DNA of 64,000 nt from Gonocerus acuteangulatus (GCA_946811695.1 OX328124.1:84128793-84192792), one strand, 5' to 3'. Shown: positions 23,813-35,141, numbered from the stretch's first letter. The notes: generated by a model not told the origin, from the sequence alone. Made by a program: numbers and translations.

Positions 23813-25753
23813 CTCCGGTTTTGCGTAGATCCCCTGCTTGGTTAACTTTAATGACGTGTAAATGACAATAAAAATCGCACGTTAAAATTCGTACATTTAG
23901 TTATGAAATTAGAATTAACAAGCCACAAAAAAAAAAAAACATTATTACGGATGGATGAGCCCGATGTGTTGATAATACAGTTTCAATATTTGGCATCTGC
24001 TCGGTTAGTGATGTCTAAATTGTTTTTGTTATCTTGTTAGAAGATTGGAAACCATACTTGAACCTCTTTCAACAAAGGAAAGACGAGGAAAAAGCAATCA
24101 AAAACGTTTTCGTGTGAAGTTCCACAATGTCAGATAAATACTAGGCACGTATATCTTTGAAGCCAGAAGAGTTGATGTCTATTTTTAAATTTTACTTAAG
24201 TTCTTCGTTATTGCTTATTCCGATCGGTTCCTCTTGTAATATGTCATCTGTTTCTTCATCATTCAAAACGTATTTCAAAATCTGAATAGAGGGCTTTTAA
24301 ATGTTAAACGTATTTTAAATCGTCGTCTTCTTGGGAGTTTGTCAGTGATTTGAAGCTGGTTCTAATGTCGATAAAAATCAGTAAGCTGAAATAATCCCAT
24401 TGGTTTACTGGTTAAATTTTCAGTCTTACGTTTTATATATTGAGGCTGCTTTGTAATTTATGGTGTTCTTCATAACTAGTTATTCTGAACATATTATAAC
24501 TAAATAAAAAAACATAATGATAACGTTTTTTGGGTAATTTCAATGTGGCAGGATGTAAAACAATCAGAGTACTATCCAATATTTTGTATATTTAGTAAGC
24601 CGTTTATGTTTCATGTCTGTTAGGAGTTCTAAAACAAGGAATTTACAATATTTACCTAGTAGTATGAAACCAATATCATAACGAGACGTTTCAGATGAAT
24701 TATTTAAAAGTATTATGTGACAAATAGAAAAGTTTATTTTTATTTGAGGACAGAGCGGTGTATATTCCCGTTTCAGTTGTACTGTGAATACTCGGAAAAT
24801 TCATCTCTTTGTTCCACCGAACCTAGTAGAAACTTCTAGAGAAATTTGCAATAGCATAGTTGCACCAAGGCGTTATGAACGGTTCGTGTTAAAAATGAAA
24901 AAAAAAAAACCTATAAAAATGAAAAATGTCTTCAATATTTATCCTGGTCTACTAGGAGTCTGAAGGACCTCAAAACTCACTTTTTCACTAAAATGTTTAA
25001 AATTTTTCCTAGCCCCAAATATCCCAGTGATCCCAGCCCCCTCCTCAGGAATTATTTCCTACATACGCTCTTGCGCCAAGGACCTATCTGACTCTACATA
25101 AGGCCTGTGCTAATGAGCGTGCATATATATTAGAGGATGTACGAAATCCGATAGGAAGAGCAGATCCAAGCCAACGAACAAGCGGAATCGATTCTCCGTT
25201 AGTTATGTTTGCCCTGTGTTAATGGATAAATTGAAATGGAAGCTCTTCGGGCAGGAAACCCTTTCAGCTTTCTCGCTCATCGCTCATCGTTCATTAGTGG
25301 CTCGAGGAGGGGCCGTCGACCAACTTGAGCTAACAATAGATAATTGAATATTCTTTTCAATGGCCGCGGGGGAAGGGGGTGGACCTTTACCTCGTCCGAG
25401 GAAACGCCAAATGTCAAGTAGTAGAACAATTCTAACCCTTTCCTCGGGGGTCTAATTAAAACGATTAAATATCTGTCGTCTAGAAGAATAGGATGTACCC
25501 GATAATTCCAATTCGTTAAAGGGTGATGTATAGCGAACATAAAAGTGATCAAGAAATTACATGTACCTACCTACTTAAGACTCTAGAGCGTCATTTTATT
25601 TGGATCATTAGGGTATTTCGAATTAAAATGAATTCATCATAAAATGATGATATAAAACGTTTACAATAAAATACCAGACGTTTCTTAAAAGTCATTAAAA
25701 ACCAGGTAATTACAATGAGATCCTACCATTGTCACAACATTCTAAATTAAAAA
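23813..25753. other. Unannotated spacer
   Basis: A long stretch that could be the body of a decayed element starting at 23766, but I see no transposase motif. A GC-richer part at about 25,250-25,450 has a 91-codon minus frame (25277-25552) without recognisable content. Confidence 0.3.
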
Positions 25754-25955
25754 AGGGTCTCCCCATAATCTAATGTCTAATGCCTTGGATTTTATTGCGG
25801 TGATGGGGATTCGAGTCCTGCCTGCTGGAGGGATTTTTCTGATTTGTGGGCAGTTGAAAAGATTCCCAGCTGCACTATGGATGTTTAGGAAGGGTGTTAT
25901 CCGGTAGATAGCACAACCTTGAAACCAGTGCGCTAAAAAAAAATAAAATAAATTT
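25754..25955 (+). mobile_element. SINE-C, near full length
   Basis: GGGTCTCCCCATAATCTAATG, in two words, GCCTTGGATT and GGGGATTCGAGTCCTGCC form a tRNA-like head with a B-box. Then come GTTTAGGAAGGGTG and a tail at GTGCGCTAAAAAA. The order is as at 35.2 kb; the last part of the tail hairpin is lost. Confidence 0.7.
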
Positions 25956-26384
25956 CTATTCGATAGTATCAGTGGGATAAAGTGTATAATCCAATCCAAA
26001 GTATTATTGAAGGTTCGGTTCGTATCTTTGTCCTCAATTACAAAACAACTTCTCCGTTGATTGAACATCTTCCTTAAAATTGTCCAATATGTATTTGCTA
26101 TAAACTTTGCAAGAAAAAGGCAGATCTGATTTTTGACCATAAGGCACAATAGTATTTTTGGCAATTGCGCAAAACAAACCACTTTTGTGACACGTGGAAA
26201 ATCAAGTAAAACCACTTCACTGAATTGTTCACTTTTTTTTAAACAAGAATGTAGAAACTGTCTTGGGTGATCAAAAATGACGGAAGCCATTTTCTAACAA
26301 TTTCCACTTTTATGCAAATCAAAATACCTGAATGTTCGTTAGATTTCGAAAAGAGAAAGTAAAAAAAGAATTATTAAAAAAATC
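25956..26384. other. Spacer crossed by a 182-codon minus-strand frame
   Basis: A minus-strand frame (26290 to 25742) is the longest in the window, but it reads into SINE-C at its 3' side and I recognise no domain. In its first 110 codons composition is moderately protein-like (MASVIFDHPRQFLHSCLKKS). It may be chance or an unknown decayed element. Confidence 0.25.
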
Positions 26385-26635
26385 ATCCCCCTTGCAGGCC
26401 AACAGAGGGGCAGATACTGTAGAGGTACATCATTTTAGACAGGTACTCATTAAATTAATTAAAGGCTGAGTATGCTAGAGACGGTCGGATACCCCGGAAA
26501 CCAACCCTCGGACGACGACACTAGATAGAAGATAGAAAAGATAAAACCTTTAGTGGGTGCCCGAGTTTTGAACTCAGGTCCTTCCAACCTTAGTTGAGTT
26601 CTCTACCACTGAGCTAATCAAGCCCTTGAAAGAAA
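26385..26635 (-). mobile_element. SINE-A (tRNA-derived)
   Basis: On the minus strand the head is GGGCTTGATTAGCTCAGTGG (A-box) and GAGTTCAAAACTC (B-box region), followed by CACTAAAGGTTTTATC, CCGAGGGTTGG, CCTTTAATTAATTTAAT, CCTCTACAGTATCTGCCCCT and GGCCTGCAAGGG, then a T/A-rich end. The same order occurs at 51.1 kb. Confidence 0.8.
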
Positions 26636-27429
26636 AATTAAAATTTAATAGAATGAAGGGATAATATCCAAATGCTAGCGGTATTTTTACTATAAATGAA
26701 CAACGAACAACACATGTAAAGTATATTTCGTTCAATTTGCCCTCTGAAGAATACTGGCATATATCCATTAACATTTTTTTGTTTCAGATATCGATTTTCC
26801 CATAGTTATTGTAGTCAAGATATATTGGTTAGATTGAGTGTTTTCGTTACATTCTAGCATATGAAATATGCTCATTTCTTGAAATATTTTAAAATCATCA
26901 CTACTCCGCAGCTAAAGCTCTTTGAGTTTTACTGAATTCTATAAAGTTCTCAGAAACAGATTTTAACAGCATTAATTTTTCGAGCGTAAGAATTGTCAAC
27001 TTATGAAAGTGGAATTTTATGATGACCTCACAGAGTTTGTATTCTACCTAACTCTGTTCACTTAATGGAGTGCTCTTTGAATGGCCCAATGGGTTTCCTA
27101 TTGAGATATTGAGTTCGGAAATTAGAATAACTCAATGGTTGAAAGCAATTTTCCTTCAAGTGGCCTATAGAGGGGGATGCGCCCCCATGCATGCAATTCT
27201 CTCTGATGAATGTTTTATCGAGTTAAAGCCTTGTCATCCCGCTGAGGCAGCTTGACCCTACGGATCGTCGAATTTCCTGACGCGGGGTTGAGTCATATTC
27301 CTCAAATAGCTAGTATATTTCAATAACTTAATATTGAATAATATTAATAGTTAATGAATAATATTAATAGCTGCTAATATTAATAGTTTTTTTTTTAGTT
27401 TTGGTAATAGTATATGTAATCCATAACAT
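26636..27429. other. AT-rich spacer, nothing recognised
   Basis: Short frames only (for example 61 codons at 27070-27255) without motif. Confidence 0.4.
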
Positions 27430-27653
27430 AAATTTATAGAATTAGCGAATAAGGCGGAAGGTCAATAAAACTACCCCACACAATTTCACACTTTTTATTT
27501 CTCTTCCCTACATGTTTCGCACCATTTCGCTGCCTCTTCAGGGGAATGTACTTAAAACATAAATTCACCCTCAACTTGGGGAGTAGAACCTTCCACTAGT
27601 AGGGCTTCGTCTGGACTGGATTATTCCGCCTTATTCGCCAATTCCATAAATTT
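27430..27653 (-). mobile_element. Short inverted-repeat element carrying a hammerhead-like motif
   Basis: Inverted ends AAATTTATAGAATTAGCGAA and its partner ending at 27653, both continuing into TAAGGCGGAA, enclose about 224 bp. On the minus strand the centre holds the hammerhead-like motif at 27504-27546, followed by GAAATAAAAAGTGTG and GACCTTCCGCC. A similar order (motif, then GTGAATAAAGG, then GGCCTTCCGCC) occurs at 44.73-44.83 kb. Confidence 0.55.
27504..27546 (-). ncRNA. Type I hammerhead ribozyme-like motif, second copy
   Basis: Minus strand: TTCCC (stem I), CTGAAGA, extra G, GCA(GC)...(GG)TGC (stem II with one G-G mismatch), GAAA, the palindromic ACATGT region, A as nucleotide 17, then GGGAA (stem I). 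Stem I pairs 5 of 5 although its sequence differs from the 21.05-kb copy (GCCC/GGGC). That change of sequence with pairing kept supports a selected fold. Confidence 0.5.
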
Positions 27654-27757
27654 GAGCAAAGGGTCATTTAATGATTAATCATAACATAAATGTTCTACAT
27701 TTGAATATGTTCCATAAACACTTGGAACATATTCAAAAGTACACAGTCTACACTAAA

Positions 27758-28110
27758 AGGTATACAGATACTTCGACAATTGGCACCCGAATAGGATGCG
27801 CCTTTTTTAAGGGACAACTACTCCAAAAAATAGAACATGCATGAAGCAAAGGAGAATATTTAGCGATTTGGCAGGCCATGGAAGGTATTAGGTTTCGATG
27901 TTCAAAAGAACAAGCACCTTATCATAACAGACCCGCTTAGCGTGATGAGGGCGCTGCCGGAATTCAAGAACAACCATTCTATAATAGCACAAATAAGAGG
28001 AACCCTTGCAGGACGAAATAAATAAATTGCTCTTTTATGGGTTCCTTCCCATGCGGGTATTAAACTTACTGAGAAAGAAGACAAGGATTCCAATAATGTA
28101 AGACAAACAC
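27758..28110 (+). pseudogene. Decayed RNase H domain of a non-LTR retrotransposon
   Basis: With frame changes, the plus strand reads RYTDTSTIGTRIGCAFFKG, EYLAIWQAMEGIRFR, KHLIITDPLSVMRALPEF, NNHSIIAQIRGTLAG and ALLWVPSHAGIKLTEKED. The YTD, E (EYLA), ITD and final D (EKED) correspond to the four acidic residues of RNase H, and WVPSHAGI is the classic C-terminal box of Jockey-type ORF2. At least two stops and one frameshift interrupt it, so it is inactive. It continues in the tail fragment at 28.7 kb after a roughly 570-bp interruption. Confidence 0.8.
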
Positions 28111-28690
28111 AAAATTAGAATAGATGTGCGGACAGGGTTTAAAAACATTTATTAAAAATCAAATACTGACTTTATGGAATATTATTATTATATTTATTGA
28201 GACACTTCACAGCTTTGGCGACAAGAGCTTTACATGTGGATATTATTTACATTGATAGCTGATAGATCATCTTAAATGGTTTTATAGAAATAGACTATAA
28301 ATATACTTTTACATACACAGTATAGAGCTTTAAATCTGATATTGTTTTAACGCAAGATTATAATTCATATTTATAATTAACTTAACAATTAACAATTTAC
28401 CTATTTACAATGTTAACGCAAGGTTATAATTCATATTTATAATTAAGTTAACAATTTAACTATTTACAATGTTAAACTAAACAACAAACTTCTTAACTTA
28501 TTTACAATGTTGTAAAAAAAACAACAAAAAAAAAAATAAAAGAAAAGAAAACAATTTATTACAATTCAACATACATACATATTAGTTTTCCAATAAGTAT
28601 ATTATAAGTATAAGTTATTTTGGGGATTATATTGAGGGTTTAATTTCATTTAGAGTATGTCATATAGTCTGGTGTGTTTCAAAAAGTCTA
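28111..28690. mobile_element. Insertion separating two parts of the non-LTR fossil
   Basis: AT-rich sequence that does not translate as ORF2. It includes AATATTATTATTATATTTAT near 28,180 (like the reverse of a SINE or LINE tail) and the 66-bp repeat below. Family unknown. Confidence 0.3.
28351..28482 (+). repeat. Two-copy 66-bp tandem repeat
   Basis: Units starting CGCAAGATTATAATTCATAT (28351) and CGCAAGGTTATAATTCATAT (28417), both ending in TATTTACAATGTTAA; a third partial end follows. Confidence 0.8.
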
Positions 28691-28699
28691 ATGTGTTTT

Positions 28700-28965
28700 C
28701 TATATATTGGCTCTTGTCCCTGAGTAAGTCAGTCATTATGGACTAACGATTGGTTAGAAACAGATACAAAACCAAGAAACATTTCAAGGGTTTGGAATAC
28801 CCCTGAAGGGCTGAGCAGAAGGGAGCAAGTGGAATTGGCAGAATAACTCACACTTATCTTGTAAAAGGACTGAACCTGTAAACATTGTAATGATATATTA
28901 ACGGTTCAATACAACATAACAGAATGTACTGGATACAACCTAGCGAGGAAAGTAAACAACATTAA
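28700..28965 (+). pseudogene. Non-LTR retrotransposon tail after RNase H
   Basis: The plus strand reads RREQVELA, then ITHTYLVKGL in a neighbouring frame, then CKHCNDILTVQYNITEC. This is the same RREEV...LTH..L...C..C....TV.....C layout as at 7.3 kb, so the copy keeps its zinc-knuckle. Frameshifts and stops are present. It is in the same orientation as the RNase H fragment at 27.8 kb and probably belongs to the same insertion. Confidence 0.7.
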
Positions 28966-29097
28966 GGCAGCGTAGCTAAAATTTTAGAGGATGGCGAAAG
29001 GCCTGTATGTACCTGACGTCCTGTCTTTCTTGCTCCTGGAATACAGGGGGGCGCATCCTTTCTATCGGCCACATAGGAAAATTGTTTTTGACCATTG

Positions 29098-29100
<3 letters not shown>

Positions 29101-29147
<47 letters not shown>

Positions 29148-29175
29148 TGCATCTACTGCTGAGGTCGTTAGCACA
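29101..29175 (-). mobile_element. Ultra-short SINE-tail retroposon (29 nt plus poly(A)) with TSD
   Basis: On the minus strand TGTGCTAACGACCTCAGCAG and GTAGATGCAC are two overlapping parts of the 29-nt body, followed by 46 A. It is flanked by a 10-bp duplication ACCATTGAAT (29091-29100 and 29176-29185). Only the terminal SINE-C hairpin was inserted. Confidence 0.7.
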
Positions 29176-29185
29176 ACCATTGAAT

Positions 29186-30225
29186 TATTCTTACTTTTGA
29201 ACAAACTAACTCAATAGGAAATCCATTATGGAATTTAAAGAGCACTCTATTAAGTGAACAGAGTTAGGTAAAAAATAAACTTTGTGAGGTCATCACAGAA
29301 AAAGATTAATAGTGCTTTACATTCAAAAATGTGTTTCTGAGAAAATTATACAATTTTAAACTTCGAAGAGCTGTGTAGTAGTAATATTTTATTGAAAATA
29401 CCTTAAATACTTTTGTGTACCTGTACTACCCTGTTTAATTCGCTATTATACTGCTAATAAAGCTGAAATTCAACCTCCATTCCGTAAAGAGCAAGGCATC
29501 CCAGCATAAAACGGCAGAATCTGGGTTCAATTTAAAGTCTGACAAGGTAAGTTATCAGCTTTTTAATGTTGTAAGTATAATAATACAAAAGTTATGAAGT
29601 GATATTTATATTGTTGCTGCTGTTTCTTTACATAATGTCCGAGTACGCATAATATTATTTATGTAACTGAAAACATTCATTCGTCAATACTAAAATTGAT
29701 AGAAATGTTTTTAAATACATAATCTTGGTGTCATATTATTTAACTGAATTAAAATATTTTATCTGCATGTTTATTACTATTCGAGCCGTTCGGTCGGTCA
29801 TTTCGAAATGGATATTGTGAAAGTAATGGCTTTCTGTAAATATTATCTATCAAAAAGTATGATGAATGGATTTAAGCGAAAACCCCTATGATGATGGATG
29901 AAGTGCAAGACTTATGTATTAAACATTTGAGAACTTACTTTTGAAGACAAATGGTCGGACCAATCGGGGCCAAAGATGCATGACGAAGAGAGATCGGATT
30001 ACCATGACAAGGCCCTGTGATGAACGAAGATGAGATACCCATCAAACTCGGCAACTCGAGGCTCCTTGACCTTTGAGTACAATATTATTCAAGAAATGTT
30101 TATTCGCTTCCAATCATGAGATATGTCACAAAGGAATGCTCTCTTCCCTTTTAAAATGTCTCTTCCCTCACACTGAGGATGCGATTGTTTAAGCTTGATA
30201 AGATGATATGAGACGTAGTTTAGTA
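29186..30225. other. AT-rich spacer, nothing recognised
   Basis: No supported gene or repeat end. Confidence 0.4.
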
Positions 30226-30915
30226 TCCAGGACCTTGGAAGTGAAATGGGCGAATCTTAATAAATCGACTTTTTCCCCCCTGAGTCAGAAAAAGGTAGGT
30301 AACACGACACTTCGCCTTGTGTCTCTGTCTTGCCATTAGTTCTCTCAAAATGTAAAGTTAATGCGAATAGCTCCATCATCTATGAAAATTGGAATGTCCG
30401 ATTTCAAGGGCAAATCGCGGGTCTGAAATTCCTCTCCTAGCATTTTGTTACCCATATCTAATATATATAGAAAAATCACGTGTCTGTCTGTTTGTCCGTT
30501 TGTCTGTTTGTGGGTTTGTTCCTTATACAAATCCATACCGTTTGACCGATTTTGGCCAAACTTGGAACACTGGTATGCCTTGATCCGGGAAGTCTCGTAG
30601 GCTTAGTCAAAAACGTCTACCAGGTATCTGTCTGTATTTTTGTTCCATATACAAATCCACCCCGTTTGACCGATTTTTCCAAACTTGGCCTTGATACGGG
30701 GAGTGTCATAGGCTTAGTCAAAAACGTCTGGATGTTTGTAGTATTACTTATTTGGTTTCTACTTTATTTTTGCTTTTCTAGATGCAGAAAGTAGGTGTAG
30801 CATGGCACGCCGGGTAACAGCTAATATCAAATAAGTTAATATTAATAAGTTTGATGTCCAGAAGCACTTCTAGAACTTTGACTTCGATTTGTCAACATCC
30901 GGATTTCGTGATTCG
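30226..30915 (+). repeat. Dispersed repeat E, copy 1, interrupted
   Basis: TCCAGGACCTTGGAAG, GGGCGAATCT, AATCGACTT, AGCTCCATCATCTATGAAAA, TTTCAAGGGC and CTCCTAGCATTTT, then after a gap AGAACTTTGACTTCGATT and CATCCGGATTTCGT, occur in the same order at 55.09-55.48 kb. The element at 30461-30824 interrupts it. Confidence 0.65.
30461..30824 (-). mobile_element. Two-unit copy of the 16-kb tandem-core repeat
   Basis: On the minus strand the head AGCTGTTACCCGGCGTGCC and CTACACCTACTTTCTGCAT match 15.94 kb. Two core units follow (versus seven there), then ACAGACAGACACGTGATT and a short TA run. Copy number of the core therefore varies between loci. Confidence 0.75.
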
Positions 30916-31958
30916 CCCTTTCTCTTCCAAGGTCATGATATGATAACGATGGACGCAGAATGATGGATGAACCGTAATTATGTCTACATCAATTACATAT
31001 AATACACTATATAATTGACAAAGCTCACAAACCAATTAAATAAAACACAGTCTATACAGTTCATTCTTATCAGAAGATGGAGGTAGTTAGCTGGAGGTGA
31101 TAAAAAAGTCAAGAATTGATTGGAATACGGCTCCGAGAAAACATCAGGATTGGTTTCTGCATTTGAATTATTATTTATTTCATTATTTTTATTAGAACAT
31201 GAGTGAATGTCCTTCCCAAAAACGTGTAGGTATAAGTAGGCATTAAAATTGAAATTAAAAAATCCTAAATGAAGTATGAATGCTATTGCAAATGGCCGAT
31301 TGTTAATCAACAACTAACTAAAATCTAATTAGTTTTGTCAATAATCAGATTGAATACAATTCATGGATTATAGTTTTTCAGATTTGTAAAGATGAAACAA
31401 CATTTTAATATTACATTATTTGAATAACTGCATTATGATAAGTAATAAATTAATTATTATTTATAACATCATTGTCCTGAGAAATATGTGAGTGAGTCGA
31501 CCCTGACACCTCTTACACTGACTGAAGACTTGACTGCGCAGGTGTGAGGGTCAATTCTCTCACAGACGGCTAGATGGCATTCGTGACAAAGATGTTATAA
31601 AACAAAAAAAATAATATTTTGAAGATAAATGCATCTATGACAAAGAATAGATTGATAATAGTTTAAGCCGAAACTACTCAACAAACAATAAAATAAGATT
31701 TGACGACCCCTCTAAGCTGGCATAAGTTTCTAGAACCCTCAGTCTTCGTCCATTTAACATAATATAAAGAAATAAAAGTTTAAATGTATAATATTTTCCA
31801 TTAATTTAAAATCAAAAGCATTAAATAATACATCTACATATATAACTTTAGACCTAACTATCAAACAATATATTTTGACTTAATTACTCGAAAGGTTAAT
31901 ACGTTTTAATTTTTGTTAAATGTTAAATTCTAAAGTATCTTAAATATCTGTTTTTTGT
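30916..31958. other. AT-rich spacer, nothing recognised
   Basis: A 106-codon minus frame (30993-31313) has AT-driven composition and no motif. Confidence 0.4.
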
Positions 31959-32013
31959 TCTCTCTCTCTCTCTCTCTCTGCCTTGCATGTCTTCCTTTAC
32001 ACACACACACAAC

Positions 32014-32055
<42 letters not shown>
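31959..32055 (+). repeat. Compound microsatellite (CT)n-(CA)n-(TA)n
   Basis: About 11 CT units, a 21-base unique spacer, about 5 CA units and about 19 TA units in a row. Confidence 0.9.
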
Positions 32056-32060
<5 letters not shown>

Positions 32061-32159
32061 AATGAATCTGTTGTTACATTTTGAATAATTTAATTGACCA
32101 GTATATATAATAACATTAATGTACTCAGCTATCTAATAACAAAAAATAAAAAATATAAT

Positions 32160-32330
32160 AACAATAAAAACAAATGAGAGAGAAAAAAGAAGAAGGAAGA
32201 AATGAGGGAAAAAAGATGAAGACAAATATATAACAAAAAAATAAATAAATTAAAAAAATCAATTAAGAAAAAAAATTAAAGGAGAAAAAGAAGAAAGAAA
32301 AAATAAAGGAGAAAAAAATGAAGATAGCTC
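32160..32330 (+). repeat. Polypurine tract
   Basis: About 170 bases that are almost all A and G on the plus strand (AAAAAAGAAGAAGGAAGAAA and similar). Confidence 0.7.
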
Positions 32331-32515
32331 AGATTTCATTTAAAAATGAAATCCTCCACATTTATATTATGTACAGGTCTTCCCTTAAAAATGTATTTTT
32401 TAATCTTTATGACATAGTAGTACCTAAGAGAATGGATATAGTAATTATATTAAACAATGTAGGTGCTGGCGTAAGAACATGATTAAATGTTAATCGCCGA
32501 TAAATCCTGATACTA

Positions 32516-32518
<3 letters not shown>

Positions 32519-32574
<56 letters not shown>
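32519..32574 (+). repeat. (TA)n microsatellite
   Basis: About 28 TA units. Confidence 0.95.
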
Positions 32575-32578
<4 letters not shown>

Positions 32579-33295
32579 TTAGGTTTATTTTTCTTTTGTA
32601 CTATAATATCAAAAATTATTATTTGTCAGACGTAATGCTTGTTATCTAGATCTGATGAGGCAGCTGTTGAACAATGCGCACGCTACCTTAGCGGTGTTCC
32701 GTTGCAACCTATCATTAATACACATTATCATTGATAGGCAAGGGAAAGGAGTTTTGATAAATGATCGGCACACGAATCAGCCCAGAGAGAACATCATGGA
32801 CATTTGGTGCCGTGAAAAGGGGTAAAACTCACTATAGGGTTGAATAAGAGAGAGAGAAAAAAAATGGAATTATTCACAGACGACCGAAGCGATGGCGGAT
32901 CGGTAATGAAGTTATTTCATCTATTAGAGTTAACGGATCGCTGAACAAGCCATTAGATATACCAGCAGGCAGTCAGCGCTTTCCTCCGTTCTTTCAACTA
33001 TATCTTACAATTTTAATTCAAAAATTGGTCTGTGAGCAAAATATAGTTTTAGTGAATAAGAGAACAATCATCATTGAACATACGAATTATGTCTGGTTCT
33101 TTGAAACCGATTAATGCAATACAGTTGCGTTTTTACTGTGTAAAGATTGAAAATCTTGCTTCTATAAGACCACAAATACTATTGTTTAGAAAGTAATTGA
33201 GAAAGTCAAAACTCAATGGAATCCACAATTACTTGACGTTTTTTTTAGAAAATATTGATGATAAGTTGCATCTATTATTTTTTAATGGTTTTACC
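32575..33295. other. Spacer, nothing recognised
   Basis: A slightly GC-richer part at about 32,640-32,980 has no open frame of note. Confidence 0.4.
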
Positions 33296-33880
33296 ATTTT
33301 TTTATGGGCTAAGATTCTTTCTTGACTAATCGAAGATGAGAGTGTTTATGTGAAAAAAATGATTTAAGTAGGCAAAAAATGCGATTTTCCGAGTGAAATC
33401 CCGATGCCGAGTGACCGCGACGCTGATTTGAAGATAATTATTTGAGCGAGCTTAGATTGGTCCTTTTTTAATTCTTAAGTTTTTTTTTTGGTCCTCCTTC
33501 AATACATTTCAAAATGAAACCCCATTTTTTTTATCATTATTACGAGAAAGTATGGAAAAAAATTAAATAGAAAAAAAATTAACATTACAGAACATTAAAC
33601 TTTAAAGTCACTTTCTCAAAACTATATTTTACAAATCGGGCGATACTCTGGCGTTCAATGTGAGCCCGATCAACTTCAAATTTTAACTGTAGCTTTCTAA
33701 TAATATTTTTTTCTAAAGTACGTAGGATTTTTTCGATTCATTGATTTGTAACGATTTTACGACCGATTTATGGCGGATGTTTAAGAGAAGAATTGTTCGC
33801 CATTTTCGAAAAAATTAAAATTCCTACGTACTTTACTAGATTTAACCTTCTTCTTTCAACATAATTTTAGTTTTTCGTTT
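33296..33880 (+). repeat. Dispersed repeat F, copy 1
   Basis: GCGATTTTCCGAGTGAAATCCC, in two words, TGCTGATTTGAAGATAAT-like and GAGCGAGCTTAGATTGGTCC, then an AAAGTACGTAGGATTTTT box, match the reverse complement of 50.96-51.90 kb. AAAGTACGTAGGA (about 33714) and TCCTACGTACTTTA (about 33824) form an inverted pair about 125 bp apart. Confidence 0.7.
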
Positions 33881-34340
33881 TAGATTAAAAATTTCCACCT
33901 CCAGACTATCGCCTGTGAAGAAAGAGGGTTTCCGTTCAGACACAGTGCCGCCATTTTTTTTTCTCGAAGAATTGAAACTTTTTTTTTATACAATAACATC
34001 CCATATAAAACGTTTTGTAAAAAGAATTAAACCATATTGATTTATTTAGGTATCCTTTATAAATTCCAAAAATTTACTTTGATTTTGCTTCCAAAAAGTA
34101 TTATTATCCTTGTAGTGTTGTAAATTAGCCTATTCGCTTGTAGGTACTGCTTAACATATCGCATCAGGCCTAAGAGCCAAGTAATTTAAAGAACAGACAA
34201 AGTAAAACAATATTGTAGTTCTGGGAAACGTCTTAAAACCAGAAGTGGTCTTATGTACATACTAAATTAGACTAGGGAGGATATGTAGAAACGAAACTAG
34301 CTATAGTTGGATGTTAAGAAGGAGGAAAGCTACTTTTGGC
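33881..34340. other. Spacer, nothing recognised
   Basis: AT-rich, no supported feature. Confidence 0.4.
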
Positions 34341-34348
34341 AAGAATAT

Positions 34349-34624
34349 CATGGGCGTATATAGAAAATAATTTCGGAGGGGGCTGGGAAAATTTCGGGGG
34401 GGGGGGGCTGAGACCATTTCCGGTGTATGGAAAACTAACAATTTAGATCTTGGAAGAGTTTTAGCCAACTTGAACGCTGTTACACCCAAAATAGAATATG
34501 TTTTATGAACTAAATGATCTTATTTAATTTATTTTAAAGGGTTTTATGAAATTTTTACTGATCAAATCAAAATTTCGGGGGGGGACTGCAGCCCCCTCAG
34601 CCCCCGCCCTTATATACGCCCATG
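34349..34624. mobile_element. hAT-type MITE with 8-bp TSD
   Basis: The terminal inverted repeats are CATGGGCGTATATA and its exact complement. The 8-bp duplication AAGAATAT flanks them (34341-34348 and 34625-34632). The 276-bp interior has G-runs and CTGAGGGGGCTGCAG-type GC-rich arms near the ends. TSD length fits the hAT superfamily; no transposase inside. Confidence 0.8.
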
Positions 34625-34632
34625 AAGAATAT

Positions 34633-35131
34633 CATCGAAAGACCTTCTATAACAATATTTAAGGTATGCATAAATCGAAAATATTCCGGAACTTTTTATT
34701 TTTTTCAAGTTACTTCAATACTCGTATCCTTTAAATAAAAACATCCTTTTGATAACATGATAAAATTATATTTTATTGAAAGAGATCTAAAGGTTATTAA
34801 AATTAATAAAATTAAATCTTAGCCCATTTCATGAAGCCGTGTTCCTGAAGTGCATGCTGCCATTTACATAGGACATAATGGTCATATCTCTTTAGTTTGC
34901 CTTGAAAACTTTTACTTAATAGTCAGAGAGGCCATTGCTTAATTTACATTTAAACGTCTATTAACAAACCTAATGTGGAGATTATCTTGAAGTGGAAATT
35001 TAGCATCTTCTCTACTGATGGCATTGTGTTTTCCGGTTTGGAACATACGCCAGCAATTTACATCAGCATGTTTCTCCTGACTTGGTCGAGACAGAAAAAT
35101 TGTGGTGTTTAATTGATCATATCATGCAGAG
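34633..35131. other. Spacer, nothing recognised
   Basis: AT-rich, no supported feature. Confidence 0.4.
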
Positions 35132-35141
35132 ATAATTATTG

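Noticed and set aside
23766..25020. Complete hAT element
   Set aside because: A left-end-like motif is present, but no right TIR, TSD or transposase motif was found.
25742..26290. 182-codon minus-strand frame as a gene
   Set aside because: Its 3' part reads through SINE-C and the rest matches no family I know; kept only as a note.
28962..29204. Lysine-rich 80-codon minus frame
   Set aside because: Its core is the 46-A tail of the short retroposon.
32648..32700. CTGATGAG word as another hammerhead
   Set aside because: No GAAA box at the right distance and no stem I pairing.
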